Assembly: GCA_035546935.1 (NCBI GenBank)
Contig: DASZVP010000002.1
Span: 372,001 to 436,000 of the forward strand
DNA: 64,000 bases
Reading direction: 5' to 3'
From: DASZVP01 sp035546935
GTDB taxonomy: Bacteria > Patescibacteriota > Saccharimonadia > Saccharimonadales > UBA4665
Shown here piece by piece: positions 24,649 through 33,313 of the stretch. A model generated the notes under the pieces. It was not told the origin of the DNA, did not search any database, and saw only the letters and a program-made list of their open reading frames with translations. The position numbers and the translations under genes are program-made. Position 1 is the stretch's first letter. Every line of letters begins with the position of its first letter.

Positions 24649-25539
24649 ATGAAAAAACTGAACGACCGTGGCGTTAGTCTGGTTGAAGGCTTGTTGATTG
24701 CGGTTATTGTTCTGCTAATTGGCCTTATTGGTTACTACGTCTGGCATGCTAATCAAACCGCGAGCGAAACCCTTACAGACTCCAGCAAAAGCACCACTCC
24801 AAAATTCGGCTTATCGAGCATAAAGTCATTTGAAGATTGTAAAAAAGCGGCTGGCAGTAAATTGCTAGAAACGTTTCCAGAGCAATGCGTGACAAAGAGC
24901 GGCAAAAAATTCGTGGACACTCAGACTTCATCAACAGCCAGTCAAAAAACCTACACCAACAAAGAATACGGATTTAGTTTTAAGTATCCCACCACATGGA
25001 AACTTGTCACCGATCTTAAAGATATGGGTCGGGGTGGCAATGAAGGCACCATCTATGTGGCATCGCCCAGCGGTACAAAAGTTTACTTCAACCCTGACTT
25101 TGGCGGCAAAGGTGGTGACTGTGTGGATGAGCAGGCTAATAACGAACACACTACCAGAACCTGCACCACACGCAACATCTTGGACGTAACCAAGTTGGTA
25201 AACAGCGGCTCACAGCCAATTTGGCTGGTGAAAGCCAGCGATACTGCGCCAATAGCATATGGTGGCGGCAAGACGACTTATTTCGTGTTTCTTCTGTCCG
25301 CCGGCTACAATACCAAAAACAACAGTTATGACGTTGCGCCACAGGTCGGATCAAATCTCGGCGCCTATATTGGCACTTTTGATGATGTCATGATACAGGG
25401 GCCAAAAGGCGATTTGAAAGTCTATCTGACGGTTTATGTTACGGGCAACGACGACGGCCAAAACAGCTCTTCGAAGTTCTTTGACACAGCCGAGATCAAA
25501 GAAGCCATACCTGTGCTAGAATCGCTCAATATTCAGTAA
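24649..25539 (+). CDS. Pseudopilin-like secreted protein
   Basis: The 296-residue protein begins with a type IV prepilin leader: KKLNDRG, then VSLVEGLLIAVIVLLIGLIG, with a Glu at position +5 after the likely peptidase cleavage site. A Ser/Thr-rich linker follows, then YTNKEYGFSFKYPTTWKLV, a start often seen in PsbP-like domains. The rest is beta-rich. It would be inserted by the pilus machinery, consistent with the PilB-like ATPase at 40041. The first in-frame GTG is ignored in favour of the ATG behind GTGGGAGTGGGA. Confidence 0.78.
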   Translation: MKKLNDRGVSLVEGLLIAVIVLLIGLIGYYVWHANQTASETLTDSSKSTTPKFGLSSIKSFEDCKKAAGSKLLETFPEQCVTKSGKKFVDTQTSSTASQKTYTNKEYGFSFKYPTTWKLVTDLKDMGRGGNEGTIYVASPSGTKVYFNPDFGGKGGDCVDEQANNEHTTRTCTTRNILDVTKLVNSGSQPIWLVKASDTAPIAYGGGKTTYFVFLLSAGYNTKNNSYDVAPQVGSNLGAYIGTFDDVMIQGPKGDLKVYLTVYVTGNDDGQNSSSKFFDTAEIKEAIPVLESLNIQ

Positions 25540-25557
25540 AATTGCTACAATATTAAG

Positions 25558-27522
25558 ATGGCCAAATTCCATCTTAAAAGTGATTACAAGCCTACAGGTG
25601 ACCAGCCCGCGGCCATTGCTCAGTTGACCAAAGGTATTGAAAACGGGCTCAACCACCAGACGCTACTGGGCGTGACCGGTTCGGGCAAGACTTTCTCTAT
25701 GGCCAATGTCATTGCTAATACGCAAAAACCGACGCTAGTTTTAAGTCACAACAAGACCCTGGCTGCCCAGCTCTACACCGAGTTTCGCAACTTTTTCCCC
25801 GACAATGCTGTTCACTACTTTGTTAGCTACTTTGATTACTATCAGCCCGAAGCCTACATCCCGCGCTCCGACACCTACATCGAGAAAGACTCGCAAATTA
25901 ACGAGGAAATTGACCGGCTGCGCCACGCCGCTACCGATGCGCTGCTCTCGCGCCGCGACGTGATCATTGTGGCCAGCGTGTCCTGTATTTACGGTATTGG
26001 CTCGGTGGAGGACTACAATGGCCTGTCGATCCCGGTGAAACGCGGCGAGCGTAAGGTTCGCGACAAATTCCTGCGGCAGCTCACCGATATTCAGTACCAG
26101 CGCAATGATGTTGATTTTCACCGTAGTACCTTCCGCGTTCGTGGCGATGTCGTTGACGTTTATCCGGCCAGCGAAGAGTTGGCGTATCGCATTGAATTCT
26201 TTGGCGACGAGGTTGAGCGTATCACTAAAATTGATCCATTGACCGGTGAAATCTTGGCCAATCTAGACGAATATAAAATCTTTCCTGGCAGTCACTATGT
26301 AACGCCCCAGGACAAGCTAAAAGTTGCGCTAGGACAGATTGAGACAGAACTGGCCGAACGCTTGGCGCTCTTCAAAAAACAGGGCAAATTGCTGGAAGCG
26401 CAGCGCCTGGAGCAACGCACGCGTTTTGATCTGGAAATGCTCGAGGAAACCGGCTTTGTGAAGGGTATCGAGAACTATAGTCGCTACCTGACCAACCGCG
26501 AGCCCGGCGAGCAGCCGGCAACGCTGCTGGACTATTTTCCGGACGACTACTTGATGTTTGTCGATGAGTCGCACATGACCATGCCGCAGGTGCGCGGTAT
26601 GTACAACGGCGACCGTGCCCGCAAGGAAGTGCTGGTGGAACATGGCTTTCGTCTGCCGTCGGCGCTGGATAACCGGCCGCTGACTTTCAGTGAGTTCGAA
26701 AGACACGTTAACCAGGCCGTCTATGTTAGCGCCACACCTGCCGAATACGAACTTGCGCGGTCGCCTGAGCCCGCACAACAGGTGATTCGTCCGACCGGTT
26801 TACTCGATCCGCCAATTGAGATTCGACCGGTTGATGGCCAAATCGATGACTTAATCGCTGAAATTCGCAGCACCGTCGAAAAGCGCCAGCGCGTGCTGGT
26901 AACAACATTGACCAAACGTATGTCCGAGGACCTTGCGGAATACCTGCAGGAACTCAATATTAAAGTCGCCTATCTGCACAGTGACATCGACACGCTCGAC
27001 CGCACCGACATCCTGCGCGACCTGCGCCTGGGCGTTTATGACGTCCTTGTTGGAATCAATCTGTTGCGTGAAGGTTTAGATTTGCCCGAAGTGTCTCTGG
27101 TGGCGATTTTGGATGCCGATAAAGAAGGCTTCCTCCGCAGTGAGCAGGCGTTAATTCAAACTGTTGGCCGGGCTGCCCGCCATGAAGAAGGCCATGTGAT
27201 TATGTACGCCGATCACGTGACGGCCAGCATGCAAAAAACCATCAACGAAACCAGCCGCCGTCGCGAGATCCAGGAAGCCTACAACAAAAAGCATGGCATC
27301 ACGCCAACTGGCATTACGCGAGCGGTGGACAAAGGTTTGCGTCCGGAGTTACCCGAAGAGGCCAAACGAGCCAAACTTGATCTCAAAAAGATTCCTAAAG
27401 ACGAATACGGCTCGCTCATCAAAGATCTGACCAGTCAAATGGAGCTGGCCGCTGCTAACCTGCAGTTTGAAACAGCCGCCGAACTGCGCGATTTGATAGA
27501 TGAAATAAAAGCTAAGCAGTAA
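25558..27522 (+). CDS. uvrB: Excinuclease ABC subunit B
   Basis: The 654-residue UvrB verifies DNA damage with UvrA and recruits UvrC. It has Walker A LLGVTGSGKTFSMAN (about residue 38), the beta-hairpin YFDYYQPEAYIPRSDTYIEK, Walker B in LMFVDESHMT, helicase motifs (LVTTLTKRMSEDLAEYL and LLREGLDLPEVSLVAILDAD) and QTVGRAARH. A C-terminal UVR domain covers about 615-650. TGCTACAAT (25543-25551) ends 6 nt before the ATG, so the mRNA is probably leaderless. Confidence 0.98.
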   Translation: MAKFHLKSDYKPTGDQPAAIAQLTKGIENGLNHQTLLGVTGSGKTFSMANVIANTQKPTLVLSHNKTLAAQLYTEFRNFFPDNAVHYFVSYFDYYQPEAYIPRSDTYIEKDSQINEEIDRLRHAATDALLSRRDVIIVASVSCIYGIGSVEDYNGLSIPVKRGERKVRDKFLRQLTDIQYQRNDVDFHRSTFRVRGDVVDVYPASEELAYRIEFFGDEVERITKIDPLTGEILANLDEYKIFPGSHYVTPQDKLKVALGQIETELAERLALFKKQGKLLEAQRLEQRTRFDLEMLEETGFVKGIENYSRYLTNREPGEQPATLLDYFPDDYLMFVDESHMTMPQVRGMYNGDRARKEVLVEHGFRLPSALDNRPLTFSEFERHVNQAVYVSATPAEYELARSPEPAQQVIRPTGLLDPPIEIRPVDGQIDDLIAEIRSTVEKRQRVLVTTLTKRMSEDLAEYLQELNIKVAYLHSDIDTLDRTDILRDLRLGVYDVLVGINLLREGLDLPEVSLVAILDADKEGFLRSEQALIQTVGRAARHEEGHVIMYADHVTASMQKTINETSRRREIQEAYNKKHGITPTGITRAVDKGLRPELPEEAKRAKLDLKKIPKDEYGSLIKDLTSQMELAAANLQFETAAELRDLIDEIKAKQ

Positions 27523-27566
27523 GCGATTTCATAGCCACCCAACAGATTAAAAGCTAATCTAAGTTA

Positions 27567-27986
27567 GTGTCAAAAGACCATTTAGTATGGCGTAAGTTGC
27601 CGGCCGACGACAGTCTGACTGATGAAGACATTTTACCCAAACGGGCAGTGATACTGGGGGCTAATCGTCAAGATTTGGAGGAACATCGGAGCTGGGCAAT
27701 AACTACGCTTATCCCAGCCGTTGGCTACGCTGTGCATCGCAAAAAAATTATCAAACCGCTTGCTCTAGGTGAAGATTTCCGTTGGGCGCCGGGGCAGGGC
27801 GATTATTTAATGGTCGCTGTTCCCCTGGGCCGCCAGGCTGTGATTGCTACCATGGGCTATCAACATATCGACAGCTCAAAGCTGTGGACGCCAGACATGG
27901 TCGGCGTATTAGATGAACTGAGAATCGCACGTCTGCCCATAGATTACCCCGGGATAATTTTAGCCGAGGGGCCGGAGGTGATTTAG
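27567..27986 (+). CDS. Hypothetical protein, 139 aa
   Basis: I do not recognise this protein. It is soluble, with a central basic-aromatic stretch (HRKKIIKPLALGEDFRW) and LMVAVPLGRQAVIATMGY, which looks like a beta-strand pair. The start is a GTG with TAATCT (27555-27560) 6 nt upstream, the same leaderless spacing seen across the window. That supports the start despite the rarer codon. Its TAG overlaps the stop of the convergent hydrolase gene. Confidence 0.55.
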   Translation: MSKDHLVWRKLPADDSLTDEDILPKRAVILGANRQDLEEHRSWAITTLIPAVGYAVHRKKIIKPLALGEDFRWAPGQGDYLMVAVPLGRQAVIATMGYQHIDSSKLWTPDMVGVLDELRIARLPIDYPGIILAEGPEVI

Positions 27987-28852
27987 GCTGCCGCCGGATC
28001 GCTGATATCCCAGCCGGCGCGCAGTTCGTGAGCAACACGACGACTACGGCTACCATCATACAGCCGCCGATGAGTCCTAACAGTAGCTAATTCATCTCCA
28101 GTGGCAGCAACGCGCCGAATTTCGGTCACATGTTTAACGACCGCTGGAGCTAGAGGGAGGTCGTAGTGAGTGGTAGGACGAGAGGGCAGGATCTCTACGT
28201 CACTAGGCATACCCGGTACCATGCGTAATAAAAAGCGAGCGGCGCGAGAATCCGGCGCAGCCACATAGCGATGAGCGGTTTGGCCCTCAGGCAATTTTGC
28301 TCGCAGGCCCTGGGGCGGCAGAATTAAATCATCCACCATGGGAGAGATGGCGTAATGGCCAACCGCGGGTGACCAGAGTTTTGACACGTTTTCGCGGTGT
28401 CCCTGCATAAAGTCTGAGCGACGGTTAATGTGACGCGTCTCTGGGCGATTGAGGGCCCGTACCAAGGCATAACTGCTGGGCGTATGCCTAGCAATTCCTT
28501 CTTGGGCACCAGCTAACATTACAACCGCTGCCACTTTGTCCGGGTGTCGCAGACCGGCCATTTCAGCCACTAAACCACCGAGCGAATGACCGACCACAAC
28601 CATTGGCCCGCCAAGCTTTTCATAAATGTTGACTAGCTTTTCCTCGTAGATATCGAGCATGTCATCAGGTTCGCCTAGATTTTGGCGAGGAATTGGCAAA
28701 AACCTGTCAGAGGCGGGCAGGGTATCAGTGCTCTCGCCAAGAATTGGGGCATAAAGGCCCAAAACTTGCTTGATTGTCAGAACTCCGCCGACCGCTACAA
28801 CCGGAGCCAATCTTTCTGGCTGACCATTTGCGATCGATTCGAGTTCGCCCAT
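27983..28852 (-). CDS. Alpha/beta hydrolase
   Basis: The 289-residue protein has the nucleophile elbow VVVGHSLGGLVAEMAGL (Ser near residue 100) and the following VAAVVMLAGAQ strand. The C-terminal half contains Asp/His candidates for the triad (TTHYDLPLAP). No signal peptide is obvious, so it is probably cytoplasmic. The reaction (esterase, lipase or acyltransferase) cannot be determined. The final segment RRVAHELRAGWDIS is polar. It ends convergently with a 4-bp overlap. Confidence 0.8.
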   Translation of the reverse strand: MGELESIANGQPERLAPVVAVGGVLTIKQVLGLYAPILGESTDTLPASDRFLPIPRQNLGEPDDMLDIYEEKLVNIYEKLGGPMVVVGHSLGGLVAEMAGLRHPDKVAAVVMLAGAQEGIARHTPSSYALVRALNRPETRHINRRSDFMQGHRENVSKLWSPAVGHYAISPMVDDLILPPQGLRAKLPEGQTAHRYVAAPDSRAARFLLRMVPGMPSDVEILPSRPTTHYDLPLAPAVVKHVTEIRRVAATGDELATVRTHRRLYDGSRSRRVAHELRAGWDISDPAAA

Positions 28853-28925
28853 ATGTGTTTTAACCTATATGCACAGCATAGTCCTAGTGCTTTGGCTTTG
28901 TAAAGTATTTTACAGACACATGGTG

Positions 28926-29453
28926 CTAGCCATCCTTGCCGCAGTTGGCACTGTTATTCCAGGCGCCGGGCCCAAAGCCATTGTTGTCGTGGTAGATCTT
29001 CAGGGCGACCTCGGCTTGTTCGGCGGGGGAATAGTCGCCGGGGACGCCGCTGCGGCCGTAGGCATGCCAGGTACTGACCAGAATGCCGTATAAGCCGGAG
29101 GTAATGTGGGCGCGTCCAGAAGACTCGGGGATAATTACGCAACGGCGCCAAGTGGGCGTGAAGGCGTTGTTGGCATCTGTGACGACGGCCGGGTGGCTGG
29201 CTTGCAGCTTGGCGGCATGGGCAGCGACCTGTTTGGCCAGATACTGCTTAACGGCTTCGACATCTACGGCTGGCAGGTCAGGTTTCTCCGCCGGTGCTGC
29301 AGTCTCCGACGGGACGGCCGCTGCTGGCGGGCCGGGCGGCAAAGGTTCAGCGATAGCGCTAGCCCCCATGGCGGTGTTAGCAAGCAGCAAGCTGCCGCTC
29401 AGGACGGCGGCGGGCAGCTTGAATTGATGATATGGTGAAGGTTTTTGCTCCAA
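28926..29453 (-). CDS. Rpf/transglycosylase-like secreted protein
   Basis: The 175-residue protein has a signal-like hydrophobic segment (about 15-35), a Pro/Ala-rich linker (about 38-60) and a helix. The C-terminal domain, CVIIPESSGRAHITSGLYGI then VSTWHAYGRSG, resembles resuscitation-promoting factor/lysozyme-type transglycosylases. The Glu of PESSG is the likely catalytic acid. It would cleave peptidoglycan outside the cell. The start is TTG behind a very strong GAGGGGAGGGGGA. A 234-nt leader from a good promoter precedes it. Confidence 0.78.
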   Translation of the reverse strand: MEQKPSPYHQFKLPAAVLSGSLLLANTAMGASAIAEPLPPGPPAAAVPSETAAPAEKPDLPAVDVEAVKQYLAKQVAAHAAKLQASHPAVVTDANNAFTPTWRRCVIIPESSGRAHITSGLYGILVSTWHAYGRSGVPGDYSPAEQAEVALKIYHDNNGFGPGAWNNSANCGKDG

Positions 29454-29687
29454 TAGGTCCCCCTCCCCTCATATCGAGGGTTACGTTTAATGAAATACGA
29501 GCAAGACCGCTTGGTTGGCGATCTAACTCAAATTAGGTTCGAGTGGGTGAGGGCTTGTTCTGCGGCCTAAAGTCTCATGCGCCATAAGCGCGGTAGGTAT
29601 TGAGAGTTTAGGTCACTTGTCAGCTCGGTCGTAGTCGTCTGGATGCCGCATGGGACATCACCATCGTACAGTCGAACTTCCACTCCA
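29454..29687 (-). promoter_or_regulatory. Long structured leader of the Rpf-like gene
   Basis: The transcript predicted from the promoter at 29694-29722 has about 234 nt before the TTG start. A strong hairpin pairs the two arms of the CCTAAACTCTCA...TGAGACTTTAGG type (11 of 12 bp) around an inner GCGC-TTATG-GCGC. Just before the start, CCCTC-GATAT-GAGGG lies next to the GAGGGGG ribosome site, so CCCTC could pair with either. I compared it by memory with ydaO (c-di-AMP), tmRNA, RNase P and 6S and found no match. Confidence 0.4.
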
Positions 29688-29693
29688 TGGTTC

Positions 29694-29740
29694 ATTTTAA
29701 AGTGTTAATGCTGGTGCGTCAATCTGTTAGAAATCTAACA
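29694..29740 (-). promoter_or_regulatory. Promoter and inverted repeat for the Rpf-like gene
   Basis: On the minus strand TTGACG (29717-29722) and TAAAAT (29694-29699) are 17 bp apart, a near-consensus sigma70 promoter. Immediately upstream, TGTTAGA-AA-TCTAACA (29725-29740) is a perfect 7-bp dyad. It lies between this promoter and the gatC promoter and could be an operator. The rest of 29741-29800 contains only the gatC promoter. Confidence 0.6.
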
Positions 29741-29785
29741 ATATTATTTCTGCTTGACCTCTGGTCAGTGATTACCTCGAGGTGC

Positions 29786-29791
29786 TATACT
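29786..29791 (+). promoter_or_regulatory. Extended -10 of the gatCAB operon
   Basis: TGCTATACT (29783-29791) ends 9 nt before the gatC ATG. No -35 at 17 bp is convincing; the TGC extension may compensate. Confidence 0.5.
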
Positions 29792-29800
29792 ACACAACAG

Positions 29801-30094
29801 ATGACAAAACTTACCCGGGATGATGTGCTGAAGTTGGCTCAGCTAGCTCGTTTGGAGCTCAGTGACGAGGAAATCGAGGCCTTTAGCGGCGAACTCACAG
29901 AGATTTTGCAGTATGTCGAGCAGCTGCAATCTGTTGATGTCGCCGGTCTGAAACCCACCAATCAAGTGACTGGCCTTACTAATGTCACACGCGCTGACGA
30001 AGTTCGCTCATATGGCTACAAACCAGCTGATTTATTGAAGCAAGTTCCCGAAGTTGAAGCCGACCAAATCAAAGTCAAACGGATGATTGGTTAG
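29801..30094 (+). CDS. gatC: Asp-tRNA(Asn)/Glu-tRNA(Gln) amidotransferase subunit C
   Basis: The 97-residue GatC has the family start KLTRDDVLKLAQLARLELSD, GELTEILQYVEQL and the C-terminal DQIKVKRMIG. It wraps around GatA and helps assemble the GatCAB complex that converts mischarged Glu-tRNA(Gln) or Asp-tRNA(Asn) to the amide forms. The frame is open upstream, but the ATG at 29801 gives the normal length and sits 9 nt from the -10. gatA begins 4 nt after its stop. Confidence 0.95.
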   Translation: MTKLTRDDVLKLAQLARLELSDEEIEAFSGELTEILQYVEQLQSVDVAGLKPTNQVTGLTNVTRADEVRSYGYKPADLLKQVPEVEADQIKVKRMIG

Positions 30095-30098
30095 GGCG

Positions 30099-31508
30099 AT
30101 GGCAAGTCAGTGGCTGCCTATTGCTGAGATTGCCGCCAAGGTCCAGGCCGGCGAACTCAAAGCCACCGACCTGGTTGAGCAAGCCCTCAAAACCATTGCC
30201 GCCAAATCCGAATATCAAGCGATCATCGCCACCTTGGATGTCCGGGCCCGCGAGCGGGCTAAGCAAATTGACGCCAAGCCGATGGGCCGCTTGGCCGGCG
30301 TGCCGTTTATAGCCAAGGACAACTTCTTGGTTTTCGGTGCGGAGACCACCGCCGCCAGCAACATGTTACGCGGTTTCCACGCTCCGTACCAAGCCACGGT
30401 GATTGAAAAGCTGGAGGCCGAAGGCGCAATTTGTGTAGCCAAAGCCAACTTAGACGCTTTTGCGCACGGTGCCAGCACTGAAAACAGTGACTTTTTCACC
30501 ACCAAGAACCCGCACGATGTCACTCGCGTCCCCGGCGGCTCCAGTGGCGGTTCGGCTGCCTCGGTTATTTTAGACATGGCACCGTTTGCGCTCGGTACCG
30601 ACACCGGCGGCTCGACGCGCCAGCCAGCCAGCTTTGTGGGCGCGGTGGGCTACAAGCCGACTTACGGTTTGATGTCGCGTTCCGGCATTGTAGCTATGGC
30701 CAGCAGCACCGACACTGTCGGCACCTTCGCTCGCACACTGGACGACGCTGCACTGGTGATTGATGTCATGGCGGGCAAAGATGAGCTGGACAGCACGACA
30801 ATTGATCGCCAGGCTAGCTACAGCGATCTGAAACTCGACCTCAAGGGCCAGAAAATCGGGGTGATCAAAGAGTATATGAGCGACGCTGTGGCTCCCGGTG
30901 TGCGGGCTCAAATTAAGGCTGCTGTTGACAAGCTAAAAGCTGCTGGCGCCGAGGTTACAGAGGTAAGTTTGCCGAGTTTGCCACTGGCCTTGGCAGTTTA
31001 TTACATTTTGGTGCCAGCCGAAGTCAGCAGCAACCTCAGCCGCTACGATGGCCAGCGCTATCCTTTCAGCTATCGCGAAGCCAAAGAGTTGGAAGGCAGC
31101 TATAAGGGCTCACGCGGCCACGGTTTTGGTCGCGAAGCCAAGCGCCGCATTATTATTGGCACATATGTGCTGAGCAGCGGCTACTACGACGCATATTACA
31201 AAAAAGCCCAGATCGTCCGCACCAAATTAATTAACGAATTTAAAAAAGTTTTTGAGCGAGTCGACTATCTGGCTGGACCGGTTGCGCCCAGCACAGCTTT
31301 CAAGATTGGCGAAAACGCCAGCGATCCGCTGCAGATGTATCTGGCTGACATTTTGACGGTGGCCGCCAATCTCACAGGTGTGCCAGCGATCAGCGTGCCC
31401 GCCGGTTTAAGCAACGGACTGCCCGTGGGCCTGCAAATCATGGCGCCGCAGCGCCATGATCGAGAGCTGCTGGGTCTGGCTAAACAAGCCGAGGAGCTGC
31501 TAGCATGA
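30099..31508 (+). CDS. gatA: Glutamyl-tRNA(Gln) amidotransferase subunit A
   Basis: The 469-residue amidase releases ammonia from glutamine for the GatCAB reaction. It has the amidase signature with the Ser-cisSer-Lys triad: the Lys of PFIAKDNFLV, then VPGGSSGGSAASV and LGTDTGGSTRQPASFVGAVG. NLTGVPAISVPAG and GLPVGLQIMAP are near the C-terminus. The ATG at 30099 is used; an earlier TTG overlaps gatC. Its TGA overlaps the next start (ATGA). Confidence 0.97.
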   Translation: MASQWLPIAEIAAKVQAGELKATDLVEQALKTIAAKSEYQAIIATLDVRARERAKQIDAKPMGRLAGVPFIAKDNFLVFGAETTAASNMLRGFHAPYQATVIEKLEAEGAICVAKANLDAFAHGASTENSDFFTTKNPHDVTRVPGGSSGGSAASVILDMAPFALGTDTGGSTRQPASFVGAVGYKPTYGLMSRSGIVAMASSTDTVGTFARTLDDAALVIDVMAGKDELDSTTIDRQASYSDLKLDLKGQKIGVIKEYMSDAVAPGVRAQIKAAVDKLKAAGAEVTEVSLPSLPLALAVYYILVPAEVSSNLSRYDGQRYPFSYREAKELEGSYKGSRGHGFGREAKRRIIIGTYVLSSGYYDAYYKKAQIVRTKLINEFKKVFERVDYLAGPVAPSTAFKIGENASDPLQMYLADILTVAANLTGVPAISVPAGLSNGLPVGLQIMAPQRHDRELLGLAKQAEELLA

Positions 31509-31864
31509 AATTATTCCGTCGCAAGCGCATGAATCCAGATCATTTTATGGCCAAGTGGCGTGATCTACAGAAGTTCTGCGGAACTCGCAAGACCTGGCCG
31601 GCCGCTGTGATTGCTGCCGACGATTTGCTCGACGAGGCCCTAAAGCGCCGCGGCTACAAGGGCAAAACTCCAGGCGAACGCTTGGTGGCGGCGCAACATG
31701 AAATTCGCAACAATGAATCTGTTTGGTTCGGCCACAAGCTCAGCCAAAAGATTGGCGAGGCGGATGTCCGTAAGCTACGCAAGCAGGATATTCTGGAAGC
31801 CTTAAACGGCTTCCGCCAGGCTTTGCGCGACCTTGGTGCGCTGGAGGTGCCACAAGATGATTGA
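31505..31864 (+). CDS. Hypothetical helical protein inserted between gatA and gatB, 119 aa
   Basis: The basic, helical protein (KLFRRKRMNPDHFMAKWRDL, then ADDLLDEALKRRGYKGKTPG and EALNGFRQALRDLGAL) overlaps gatA by 4 nt and gatB by 8 nt. It is therefore translated with the amidotransferase subunits at matching levels. I recognise no named family; the helix pattern recalls small HEPN-like or four-helix domains. A structural or RNA-binding partner of GatCAB is a reasonable guess, without direct evidence. Confidence 0.72.
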   Translation: MKLFRRKRMNPDHFMAKWRDLQKFCGTRKTWPAAVIAADDLLDEALKRRGYKGKTPGERLVAAQHEIRNNESVWFGHKLSQKIGEADVRKLRKQDILEALNGFRQALRDLGALEVPQDD

Positions 31865-33296
31865 TGCCGCCACACGAGCCAAGTACAAGGTGACGATTGG
31901 TATTGAGTGTCACGTGCAATTTAAGACGAAATCTAAACTGTTCTCAGGGGCAGGCAACGACGCCCGTGAGGCTGAGCCGAACACGCTGGTGAACCACATC
32001 GACTTTGGCCTGCCGGGCGCGTTGCCGGTTTTGAACGCCGAGGCAATTAACTTGGCCGCTCGCGCTGCTTTTGCTCTCAATTCCGAGCCGCAAAAGTTCA
32101 GTAAATTCGACCGCAAACACTACTTTTATCCTGATCTACCCATGGGTTATCAGATCACTCAGTACGACGAGCCCATTATCCTTGGTGGCCACGTAGATAT
32201 CGAAGTTGATGGCGCCAAGCGCTCAATTGGTATTACGCGTGCGCACCTGGAAGCCGATGCCGGCAAAAGCACGCACCCGGCTGGCAAAAATTATTCGTTA
32301 GTCGACTTGAACCGCGCCGGTACACCGCTACTGGAAATCGTCTCCGAGCCGGACATGCACAGCGCCGCCGAGGCTAAAGCCTATGCCCGAGAACTCTGGC
32401 TGCTGATGCGTTACGCCGACGTTTCCGACGCCAATCTGTACTACGGCAACATGCGTTTTGACGTTAACGTTTCGGTCAGCCAAACCGATGAGCTCGGTAC
32501 CCGCAGCGAAACCAAGAATCTAAACAGCTTCCGCGCAGTCGAAAAAGCCGTCGAATACGAAATTGGTCGTCAAATCGAGCTGCTCGAAAAAGATGAAAAA
32601 GTCGTTCAAGAAACCCGCGGCTGGGACGACGCCAAGCAAAAAACCCTCAGCCAGCGCAGCAAAGAAAACGCCGACGACTACCGTTACATGCCCGATCCTG
32701 ATCTGCCACCAATTGTGCTTGACGACAAGTTTATCAATGATCACAAGGCTGCAATGCCCGAGCTACCGGCCAGTTACCGCGAAAAATTCAAAGGCATGGA
32801 CATCGATGCCAAGGCCGCTGAAGATATTGTCGCCAGCCCTGACTCGGCCAAGCTGGTGTCGCGCATTTTCGAAACGGCTGGCGCGGAGCATGCTCGCCGC
32901 ATCGCTTTCTGGATGATGCTCGGCCAAGATGAAGAGGCTCAGGCTGAAACCGAGCTTAAAGCTAGCGACGAGAATCTCATTAAGCTGTCACAAATGGTGG
33001 CCGACAACAAACTGAGCTCCACAGCCGCCAAAGAAGTATTGGCTGAACTGCTAAAAACAGATACAGATCCAGAAAAAATCGCTGCGGATAAGAACTTGCT
33101 TCAGGTTTCTGACGAGGGTGCCATCGCCAAGATCGTCGAGCAAGTCCTAGCCGAGAATGCGCAAGCCGCTAACGACGTAAAGAATGGTGAAATGAAAGCC
33201 ATTGGCTTCTTGGTCGGCCAAGTTATGAAGCTCAGTCAGGGCAAGGCCAACCCACAAATGGCCCAAGACCTGATCAAGAAACAACTAGGACTCTAA
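31857..33296 (+). CDS. gatB: Aspartyl/glutamyl-tRNA amidotransferase subunit B
   Basis: The 479-residue GatB binds the mischarged tRNA and performs the kinase and amidation steps. It has VTIGIECHVQFKTKSKLFSG, KFDRKHYFYPDLPMGYQITQ, the GatB signature LVDLNRAGTPLLEIVSEPDM, and a C-terminal YqeY-like helical domain (about 330-479). The ATG at 31857 lies inside the end of the preceding gene with GGAGG 10 nt upstream. Earlier in-frame starts are too far inside that gene. Confidence 0.97.
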   Translation: MIDAATRAKYKVTIGIECHVQFKTKSKLFSGAGNDAREAEPNTLVNHIDFGLPGALPVLNAEAINLAARAAFALNSEPQKFSKFDRKHYFYPDLPMGYQITQYDEPIILGGHVDIEVDGAKRSIGITRAHLEADAGKSTHPAGKNYSLVDLNRAGTPLLEIVSEPDMHSAAEAKAYARELWLLMRYADVSDANLYYGNMRFDVNVSVSQTDELGTRSETKNLNSFRAVEKAVEYEIGRQIELLEKDEKVVQETRGWDDAKQKTLSQRSKENADDYRYMPDPDLPPIVLDDKFINDHKAAMPELPASYREKFKGMDIDAKAAEDIVASPDSAKLVSRIFETAGAEHARRIAFWMMLGQDEEAQAETELKASDENLIKLSQMVADNKLSSTAAKEVLAELLKTDTDPEKIAADKNLLQVSDEGAIAKIVEQVLAENAQAANDVKNGEMKAIGFLVGQVMKLSQGKANPQMAQDLIKKQLGL

Positions 33297-33313
33297 CTGC
33301 TACAATAGTGCTA

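Noticed and set aside
27545..27561. AGATTA-TAATCT hairpin after uvrB as a terminator
   Set aside because: The stem is short and AT-only with no T-run, and its right arm is the -10 of the next gene.
29454..29700. Possible tmRNA (TTCGAC on the minus strand), ydaO riboswitch or RNase P RNA
   Set aside because: No tRNA-like ends or alanine-rich tag with stop for tmRNA, no GGGGAACC-type ydaO core, and no RNase P P4 consensus. It is kept only as a structured leader.
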